Shown: positions 55,761 through 64,000 of the stretch, in pieces
Layout of the letters: every line of letters begins with the position of its first letter
How positions within the stretch are numbered: position 1 is the first letter of the stretch
Source of the DNA: Monodelphis domestica
Taxonomy: Eukaryota > Chordata > Mammalia > Didelphimorphia > Didelphidae
Assembly: GCF_027887165.1 (NCBI RefSeq)
Contig: NC_077230.1
Coordinates: forward strand, 37,771,351 to 37,835,350
DNA length: 64,000 nt
Reading direction: 5' to 3'
Program-made: the position numbers and the translations under genes
The notes under the pieces: generated by a model
The model's database searches: none
What the model was told of the DNA's origin: nothing
Seen by the model: the letters and a program-made list of their open reading frames with translations, nothing else

Positions 55761-55842
<82 letters not shown>
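55761..55842 (+). repeat. (CT)n microsatellite, about 80 bp
   Basis: A nearly pure CT run with one CTTT interruption. Confidence 0.97.
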
Positions 55843-55848
<6 letters not shown>

Positions 55849-56330
55849 GCTCTTAAGCATAGCCCAGCCTGGACCCCAGGCCCCAGACTTCCTGTAAGTG
55901 GCTAGAGCTTCTGAACTTTTAAAATGTACAAGGCCTGGCCATCTGCATTCTCTTTCACCTAAAAGAAGACAAAAAAGACACAAAATGACAAAAGTCACAG
56001 CATGGCATGTACTCCCAACTTTAGCTCAAATCCAGGTAAGACATGATCTGAGAGCCCTATGGCAACTGGCCATCCTCACACACTCTACACGAAGGAAAGG
56101 GCCTTGACCATGTTTCCCGTTGGATACTTTTGAGTATACCCCAGTTCTACAGCCCATCAAAAAGGCTCCTCTTCACCACATTGTCAGAGGACCCAAAACA
56201 AATACCTTGCAAATACTCCACAGCCTGCAGGGAGATCAACCTATGCCAGTTCATAGATGGGTCTGTTTGGTTGGCTTTCCATTATGGTCACAATAAATGT
56301 TTCTGAAATAAGAAAAGTACCCCAAATGCC
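55843..56330. other. GC-richer unique stretch, no gene assigned
   Basis: An AATAAA at about 56,291-56,296 ends a stretch with open frames but no recognisable domain or splice context. It could be a decayed retrocopy. Function not assigned. Confidence 0.3.
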
Positions 56331-56349
56331 TAAGATTAACCACTATTTC

Positions 56350-56735
56350 ATGATGGAAATTCCTTCATCAAAGGATTGAAACTACAGTTCTCAAAAGAAA
56401 AATTGTAAGTTATCAACTTTATTAAACATAATTGCAAATCATTAATAAAATTGTATGTAATAACAGAATGGGGGCTCTACCTCAGATTTAAAAAAAAGGA
56501 GGCAAGCATTACAAAAGGTCAGAACTGCCAATTTTGGAGAGGATATATAAAAATTAGCACAATGAGTTGTTCTACCTTTGACATGGCATATCCATTTGGG
56601 AAAACAATTTGGAATTATAATTTTGAAAAAGTGACTTAAAATGTCTATCCCCTTTGAATATCTCAAGCATACATTCCCAAGAAACAAAAAAACTAAAAAG
56701 GTCCCCCTGACATCTAAATATTCATTATACCCTTT
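56350..56735 (+). mobile_element. Old L1 3' fragment, plus strand
   Basis: AAAAGGTCAGAACTGCCAAT, GGAAAACAATTTGGAATTAT and CCCTTTGAATATCTCAAGC keep the order of the L1 ORF2 C-terminus, with high divergence. Confidence 0.55.
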
Positions 56736-56739
56736 ATGT

Positions 56740-56978
56740 TGTTGGAGGCAATTAAGGGAAGAAGTGGTTAGCATGCCGGGCATGGTGTCAGAAGACACAA
56801 GTTCAGATCTAGTTTCAGTTACTCATATCCTGGGCAAATCACTTAACCTCTGCCTACTTTACTTTCCTTAATTGGAAAATAGGGATAACAGGAGCCACCC
56901 TGTAGCTAGGATCAAATAAAATACTTGTAAAGTGCTTTGCACAGTGCCTGGCAAATAATGGACATTGTACAAATGCTC
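56740..56978 (+). repeat. CORE-SINE (MIR/Ther-like)
   Basis: AAGTTCAGATCTAGTTTCAG, ATCCTGGGCAAATCACTTAA, ATAAAATACTTGTAAAGTGC and TTTGCACAGTGCCTGGCA follow the conserved core and 3' end of this SINE class. Confidence 0.8.
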
Positions 56979-57066
56979 AGTGTTTCCAAGTCATGTTCTG
57001 GAAATAAATTCAAGTAGTTTATGATTTTAGTTGCCCTTGGAAAACCACTATTCTTGTGCTCTATGG

Positions 57067-57240
57067 CAGTGATTGTGAACCTTTTAGAGCTGGAGTGCCA
57101 GTCCCTGCCCCCACAGACCCCCAGACCAAGTGCTATGCCCACCACCAAGAGACAGCATGTCATACCCCTCTCTCCCATGGAGTCCCAGGTTTTCCCCTCC
57201 TTTACAAAGGTTTGAGGGATACCTTAGGGATACCCACATG
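57067..57240 (+). mobile_element. hAT-type MITE, left half
   Basis: It starts CAGTGATTGTGAACCTTTTA, like the terminal repeat of the MITEs at 29,909 and 30,220. No matching right end was found, so the element is truncated. Confidence 0.55.
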
Positions 57241-58995
57241 TCATTAAAATTCTTGTCTCCAATTTTTTTTTCCAGTATACATGAGCAATGACAATTGTTC
57301 CTGTGGTAGCCTAGTTTGCTCAAAATGCTAAAAATCTGCATGAGGAGATAGTCTTTATCTGCTAATGACACAGGAATCTGATATTATTCCCATTGTAATT
57401 CTACTACTGTGAACCACTAGCTGGCAACCAGCAAGGGCATCTTGACATTTTGAAATTATAGTCTAATACCCTTTGGATTTGTTGCTCAAAATTTCAGGAT
57501 CTGCTCCCACAAGTATTTTTGCAGTTTTCTTTCTGTACCACCTCTGTATATGATGATGCCACTGATAAGCAATTTTTTGGATGGCTTTTGACTAATTCAT
57601 TCTCAGATAAAGTAATTTTCTCAGATTATTCTTGGCAGTGGACAGTGAATTGTATGTTATGTAATGACAACACACTTTTGCTCCTGCTGAGATTCTGCCT
57701 CGAAGAAGCCTCCATTCTTCTAGTCATAAGGAATAACAAACATATTAATGCTTGAGAATGAATGGAGAGTGCTTTTTTTTTTTGAATATCATAGAAGAGG
57801 AACCAAGTGCAAGATTGTAAAGCTTCACTAGAAGGAGAAATCCTAGCTGGCTGGATCAGGGAATGTTTCTTGGAGGCAATTCAGTGTCAGCTGAGTGTGG
57901 AAATATGAGGAAGATTACATATATAAGCAGATTATATATATATATATATAATACATATTATATAGAATATATAAAATCTTTATATAATATATAATTTTAT
58001 ATATCTTATTATATATAAGATGATAAATATAAGCAGATAGCTGAGAGGGATAAGGAAGTTTCCAAATAGAGACCTGCACAGTCTATATGACTCACAATAG
58101 GAGATCAATTCTTATTGGAAGGAGGTACGGCCTTTTGAAAGACTTGATTGTTTCTGTTTCTGATATGTATATATACATAGATATAGATATAGATATATAG
58201 ATATAGATATAATATAGTTGGGGAGCATGATGAAAGCACTGTAGCCAGAAAGAAGAACATGAACAAATTGATCCCAGGAGGTTCAAAAAAGGAACTTTTG
58301 CAGTAAAAAGTAGGTAAATTAGTTACAGTATTGGGAGGATTTTGTAGTGGAATAAAAGCTGAAAATATGATTGAAGTCATATTGTGGAGGGCTATAACTT
58401 AGAATTTTATTCCTACAAGGCAACATTTTTCACATTGCCAGTCATAGTTGGTTATGATCTGAAACTACATAAAGAGACAACAATTGCTGATGTAATGATA
58501 GAACCATCATCCCCAATTGGGAGAAATTATGTAAAATATACCAGGAAAACTAAGTCAATGTTCCTATCTTTCCAAAGGGACAGAACTTTTCTAACTCCAA
58601 AGGAATTCTAGAAACTGCAGCCTGTGTAAGTTTGACCTCAATCTAAAACAAAACTGGCTGTCTAAATAAAAAACATTCTAAACAAAACAGATGGCTTGTG
58701 TCTCCTTAGTCACGAAAAGCCAATATGAATTCACTAAAAATAAAGTATATATACACATACATGCAAACATATAAGTCTATATTAGATAACTACAAAAAAG
58801 TGTGTTTCCTTTTTCATTCATTTGTTATATTGGGAAAACAGGAATAAGTAGCAAATCTAAGATTTCATTATGAATTGGTCCAACTCTTCCCTGGACAGGA
58901 AATTCCTTTACAGAGTCACCAAGAACATGTCATCCAGCTTGTCCTTAAGAAAAACCAGTGAATGGGAACCCACTATTCCTGAGGGTGCTCATTCC
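57241..58995. other. Non-genic stretch with TA and TAGA simple repeats
   Basis: TA-rich repeats lie at about 57,925-58,030 and (ATAG)n at about 58,165-58,215. Short open frames at 57,519 and 58,384 resemble nothing I know and lack splice sites. Confidence 0.4.
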
Positions 58996-59009
58996 ACTTT
59001 GAAAGTAAA

Positions 59010-59973
59010 TTGGGCCAGTGCAGCCAAGATGGAGGAAACACAGCAGGGAGTTTCCCCATGAAATTCATCCAAATAGAACTAGAACATTATCTAAAATTCA
59101 GATAAGGAATTTTTTTTAAGTCACATTTTTCTGTCCCTTTTCAGTAGCAGGAGACAAAGAGGACTCTCTTCATTGAAAAGAGATACTTCTACCCTTAAAT
59201 TACTCCCCTACCCACCACACCTTTCTTATTCTCCTTCTACTACTTCACATTAAAGCAAGATAGATTCTATACCCCAATGAATCAGGCTGTTCTTCCCTCT
59301 CTGATCCAATTCCAATTAGAGTAAGGTTCAAGTAATACTTGTCACCACCCTCATCCTTCCCTCCAAAGTAATAGTATTACTTACCTCCTGTGCCATGTTA
59401 GATGATATAATTGACCCCATTTCCACTTCTCTTGTCCCATTTCTCTTAGTACAATCTTCTTTATCACTCCTAATTTTTAAAAATATTCTAAATAGCTTAA
59501 AATAATCTCTGTATATATATATATATATATATATTTCTATTATGATGATAATTTTAAAGAGTTACAGATATCTTTCCATATAGGAATATGAAAAATTTGA
59601 CGATATTGAAGCCCTTAAATTTTTTCTCTTATTTACTTTTTTATGCTCTTGAATTTTGAGTCTAAACATCAAATTTTCTGTTAGGTGTTTTTTTCAGGAA
59701 TGTGTGGAAACCTTCTATTTTATTAATTAGCCTTTCTTTCCCCTGAAATAGTCTGCTTTGATGGGTAGCTTATTATCCTTTCCCTGGGTCAATTCTCATT
59801 TTCCAGGAATTATTTTCTTCAGAAATATTGTTCACTACTTTTTTCTTTTTGCCAATTCTGACTTTTTAAAAGAATTGGCTTCTTTCTCAAATATTTTGTG
59901 CCTCCATTACCACGTTGTTGAATTTCTTTTCATTATGTTCTTGGATTTTTCTCATTAATTTTCTCAGAAATTT
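59010..59973 (-). mobile_element. Old L1, ORF1 and spacer region, minus strand, split by a younger L1
   Basis: About 59,150-59,960 matches the young L1 at about 4,600-5,300 in order (spacer tracts, (TA)n at 59,510-59,533, ORF1 tail). It resumes after the younger insert at 61,212-61,400. A short sense 5' UTR-like piece (CCAAGATGGAGGAAACACAG) lies at 59,022. Confidence 0.6.
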
Positions 59974-61211
59974 TCACAGAATAGTATACATGTCAGACCT
60001 TTGGGAGGGGAAAGGCTTTAAAACCAAGCAAGACATGGAAAGAATCACAAAATGTAAAATAAATAATTTTGACTACATCAAACTAAAAAGCTTTTGTACA
60101 AACAAAACCAATATAACTAAAATTAGAAGGGAAACAAAAATTTGGGAAAAAATCTTCATAGAAACCTCTGACAAAGGTTTAATTACTCATATTTATAAAG
60201 AGCTAAATCAATTGTACAAAAAATCAAGCCATTCTCCAATTGATAAATGGGCAAGGGAAATGGATAGGCAGTTCTCAGATAAAGAAATCAAAACTATTAA
60301 GAAGCACATGAAGAAGTGTTATAAATCTCTAATAATCAGAGAGATGCAAATCAAAACAACTCTGAGGTATCGCCTCACACCTAGCAGATTGGCTAACATA
60401 ACAGCAAAGGAAAGTAATGAATGCTGGAGGGGATGTGGCAAAGTAGGGACATTAATTCATTGCTGGTGGAGTTGTGAACTGATCCAGCCATTCTGGAGGG
60501 CAATTTGGATCTATGCACAAAGGGCGATAAAAGAATGTCTACCCTTTGATCCAGCCATAGCACTGCTGGGTCTGTACCCCAAAGAGATAATGGACACAAA
60601 GTCTTGTACAAAAATATTCATAGCTACGCTCTTTGTGGTGGCCCCAAACTGGAAAACGAGGGGATGCCCATCAATTGGCGAATGGCTGAACAAACTGTGG
60701 TATATGTTGGTGATGGAATACTATTGTGCTAAAAGGAATAATAAAGTGGAGGAATTCCATGGAGACTGGAACAACCTCCAGGAAGTGATGCAGAGTGAGA
60801 GGAGCAGAACCAGGAGAACATTGTACACAGAGACTAATACACTGTGGTATAATCGAACATAATGGACTTCTCCATTAGTGGCGGTGTAATGTCCCTGAAC
60901 AACTTGCAGGGATCCAGGAGAAAAAAACACCATTCATAAGCAAAGGATAAACTATGGGAGTGGAGACATCGAGAAAAAGCAACTGCCTGAATACAGAGGT
61001 TGAGGGGACATGACAGAGGATAGACCCTAAATGAACACTCTAATGCAAATACTATCAACAAAGCAATGGGTTCAAATCAAGAAAACATCTAATGCCCAGT
61101 GGACTTACGCGTCGGCTATGGGGGGTGCGGGGTGGGGGGGAGGAAAAGAAAATGATCTATGTCTTTAACAAATAATGCTTGGAAATGATCAAATAAAATA
61201 TATTTTAAAAA
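59974..61211 (+). mobile_element. 5'-truncated L1, plus strand, relatively young
   Basis: It starts inside ORF2 and runs through the C-terminal domain, 3' UTR and A-rich tail. The C-terminal reading frame is unbroken from the L1 start to a TAA at 60,860, including [20 protein letters not shown], but has no endonuclease or RT. Confidence 0.9.
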
Positions 61212-62030
61212 AATCTTTCTTTAGCTCTTTTAGGAGCTATTGTTGGATTTCTGTCCAATCTCCACTTTTCTTGGAGGCTTTTTGTAGTCATTGTCTTTTT
61301 CTGAATTTGTATCTTGAACTTCTCTGTCACCTTAGTAGTTATATTTATGATTAGATTCTTTTGGTTTGCTCATTTTTTAGCATATTTCTTGAGTGTACCT
61401 TAGATTAGAGTTGGGCACAATCACCAGTTTTTGAGTTAATAGTCAAATAATACAGTTTGCTAAGAAAAATACAACTTGGAGGGTATTAAATTTGCTGACA
61501 GGCCACTTTGACTTTAAGTCTGTAACCCAAAAGTTTCTACCAAGCCCACCACACCCTGCTGCATGTAAGCATAAGACAATCAGGAGGTGGAGGTCTGCCT
61601 TTGGGGTATCTTATAAGACAGAAGGTGGAGGTCTGCTCTTGGGGTGACTGGCAAGGTGCAATGACTATATCAGTCTTTTGGCTGCTGACTCCTAACATTA
61701 ATAGGAAATTGTCAGCAAAAACAATTAACCTCTGACCTTTTATTGAGAGAACTTAGAAAGGTCAGTCATATAACTGATATTAGTTACCTCACATAGTGAT
61801 GATTTCTGTACTTTCTAGCTTATTCTGCACTTGCAGCATTAATTAAGAACTGCCCATGTGAAAGATTTATTTTCACCCTACTTTAATTTTCATTGTATTT
61901 TCTCTCTTTAATATGGTACTATGTCATCAGATTTTCCTAAGACTTGGGGTCTTTAGTCTTGATCTTGACCACAGTCACCCTGCTTCCAGTAAACCTATTA
62001 TTTTCTTGGAGACTGTATTGGTGTGATAAT
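61212..62030. other. Old L1 remainder and unassigned sequence
   Basis: To about 61,400 it continues the old antisense L1. At 61,575-61,655 a near-repeat of about 45 bases occurs (GGAGGTCTGC in both units). The rest is unassigned. Confidence 0.4.
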
Positions 62031-62034
62031 TTTT

Positions 62035-62600
62035 CACCACAAAATGCGAATTAAAACAACTCTGAGGTACCCACTACACATCTGTTAGATTAGCAAATAT
62101 GAAGTAAAGGAAAATAATATAATGTACAGACTGGCATAATTGGGACACTAATGTATTGCTGGGGGGGTTGCAAACTGATCCAACCATTCTGCAGGGCAAT
62201 TTTGAATTATGCCCAGTAATACCACTACTAGGTCTGAAATCCAAAGAGACTTAAAAAAATGGGAAAGGACAAGGTTGTACAAAAATAGTTAAAGCTGCCC
62301 TTTTTGTGGTGGCAAAGAAATGGAAACTAAAGGGACATTCCTCAATTTGGGAATGGCTGAACAAATTGTGGCATATGATGGTGACAGAATACTATTGTGC
62401 TCTGACATAAACAGGAGGATGATCTCAGAAAGAGTTGTAAAGACCTACATTAATTGATGCACTGAAATGAACAGAACCAGGAAAACATTATAAACTGTAA
62501 CACCAATAGTGTGGAATGATCAAATTTGATAGACTTAGCTGCTCTCAGTGAAACAATGATTCAGACAGCATTTTAGATAGGTAGCCACAAACACAGAAAA
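62035..62600 (+). mobile_element. Old L1 3' fragment, plus strand
   Basis: AATTAAAACAACTCTGAGGT, GCAAACTGATCCAACCATTC and GGGAATGGCTGAACAAATTG match the L1 ORF2 C-terminus in order. The frame is broken by several changes. Confidence 0.85.
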
Positions 62601-62929
62601 GATGTAGGATGACAGGGGATGGAAGAAATAAGTCAGGGGGTTTTGAGGATAAGCCTGAAATATGTTTCTTTGCAGGCAGTAGGGAAGGAGTCAGCAGACA
62701 GAGACTGAGAATAAGTCAGAGTGTGGGGACAGATTCCAGTTCCATTGCCATGTGGACCATTTCAACTATTTCAGGTCCTGAGCTCTGTGGCTCTCAGGCT
62801 CAGTAAGAATTCCATTATCTGCTTGTTTTCTTATTGGTGGTTTGGAGAGTGAAGCCTGACTTGAGATCTATACTCAAATGCATTTTGTCTCTTTTCTTTC
62901 TTGTCCAATTTGGATTTCTTTTTTTTTAA

Positions 62930-63215
62930 ATTAAATTAAATTAAATTTAATTTTTTTGGTTACAATACTCACTTTATTTCCCTCCCTCCTCTCCACCCAC
63001 ACTTCCCACAGCCAAGGCGCAATTTCATTGGGTATTACTTGTGTCCTTGATCAGAACCTATTTCAATAATGTTGTTTGCACTAGGATGTTCATTTAGAGT
63101 CTACATCTCCAACCATATCCCTTTGACCCATGGATTCAAGCAGTTGATTTTCTCCAGTGTTTTACTCCCACAGTGTTTCCTCTGGATGTGGATAGTGCTT
63201 TTTCTCATCCAAATT
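62930..63215 (-). mobile_element. 5'-truncated L1 tail, minus strand
   Basis: The TTAAA-rich start is followed by CCCTCCTCTCCACCCACACT, TTTCATTGGGTATTACTTG and TTCATTTAGAGTCTACATCT. This matches the L1 3' UTR in antisense, like the piece at 48,431. Confidence 0.85.
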
Positions 63216-64000
63216 GGATTTCTGAATCTAAAACAAGGCTTACTTTGTGCATACTTCCCCCATACTTTTGTCACTTCTGTCATCCAGGGTTGTGAATCTA
63301 TTTTTTAATGTCCCCAGGATAAGGTCAGGAGTTGAATCAAAGGGATGTTAATAGTAGAAATTTCTGGGGCAACAAGGAAGGTGTTGGGTTCTTATGACTT
63401 CAACAGGAGCTCCTATTACAATTTTCCAAGTTAAAGAAATCCAGGGTACACCTGCCCATACCTGCTCAACCTAGGTAACTTCCTTTTCAATTGCAAAGAT
63501 TTTATTGGTCTTTGACTCATCCTCATTTGCTAACATATGTAGGCAGAAAGTGATGTTGAATGCAAATATTCCATAACCTTGGGAAAAGGTTCAAGCCTCT
63601 TATTCCTCATCACTTCTTTTATTGTCCTTTCAGGATTCATCAGGAATCCAGATTCTATCTAGGCTAACTGTCTTTCTACTGAGAGCCATGATCCCACTTA
63701 GTATGGGAATAGAGCATATTGTTCCATCCAGCAAAGTGTTGCCGTCAAATAAAAAGAAAATAATAGCTAAGAGTGCCTGGTAATTCTCACTTAGATTCCT
63801 TGGTTCTTTAATGGCTCAGCTTAAACACCAAGAGCACACTACCAAATGTTTCTTCATTCCTCAACTTCTTCCCTAGTAACTTCTTTCCTAGAATTACCCT
63901 GTATTTGTTTTTTAGTTCATCTTAGCATATATACATTATTTTTTGTTTAGTGGTATCAAATGCAAATGGAAATGGAAACCATGAATCTGTAGACATCATG
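63216..64000. other. Right end of window, no feature seen
   Basis: I see no exon, RNA gene or clear repeat here. Confidence 0.5.

Noticed and set aside
55732-55998. ERERERER frame on the minus strand as an arginine-rich protein
   Set aside because: It is the translation of the (CT)n repeat at 55,761-55,842.

Overview
The window looks like a marsupial autosomal segment, probably an opossum or similar. It is AT-rich and CpG-poor. It is crowded with L1 LINEs of the marsupial type, tRNA-derived and CORE-type SINEs, hAT MITEs and solo LTRs. There are no bacterial features, and the only genes are split into short exons with GT-AG introns. The species call is inference from repeat style, not a database match.

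The main content is a tandem pair of related genes on the + strand. Gene B (18,938-49,682) can be assembled completely from the sequence. Eleven coding exons, all in compatible phase, encode 419 residues with an N-terminal PDZ domain (about residues 5-102) and a C-terminal SAM domain (about 345-410). Both domains resemble those of neurabin-1 (PPP1R9A). The PP1-docking and actin-binding N-terminus and the long coiled coil of neurabin are absent. Gene A (exons at 7,243-14,217) is a diverged paralogue whose PDZ half would lie upstream of the window. Its counterparts of exons 7-11 are visible, but a lost splice donor, a 4-base frame change and an eroded last exon suggest a pseudogene or a reshaped gene. 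The duplicated block pairs 1-14,217 with about 35,420-49,682.

Layout: 1-7,242 is gene A intron carrying an end-to-end minus-strand L1 (372-6,753) that is absent at the matching site in copy B. 7,243-14,217 holds gene A exons and an older L1. 14,218-18,872 is intergenic, with a promoter-like stretch and a 1.6-kb AT-rich repeat. 18,873-49,682 is gene B, with introns full of L1 debris, LTRs, hAT elements and a four-layer nest of insertions at 42,640-48,705. 49,736-52,064 is a 42-bp minisatellite that starts 53 bases after the gene B stop. 52,065-64,000 has no recognised gene and is mostly L1 debris, SINEs and simple repeats.

No RNA genes, CRISPR arrays or intact transposon proteins were found. 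The most notable item is the tandem neurabin-like PDZ-SAM gene pair and its 3' minisatellite.
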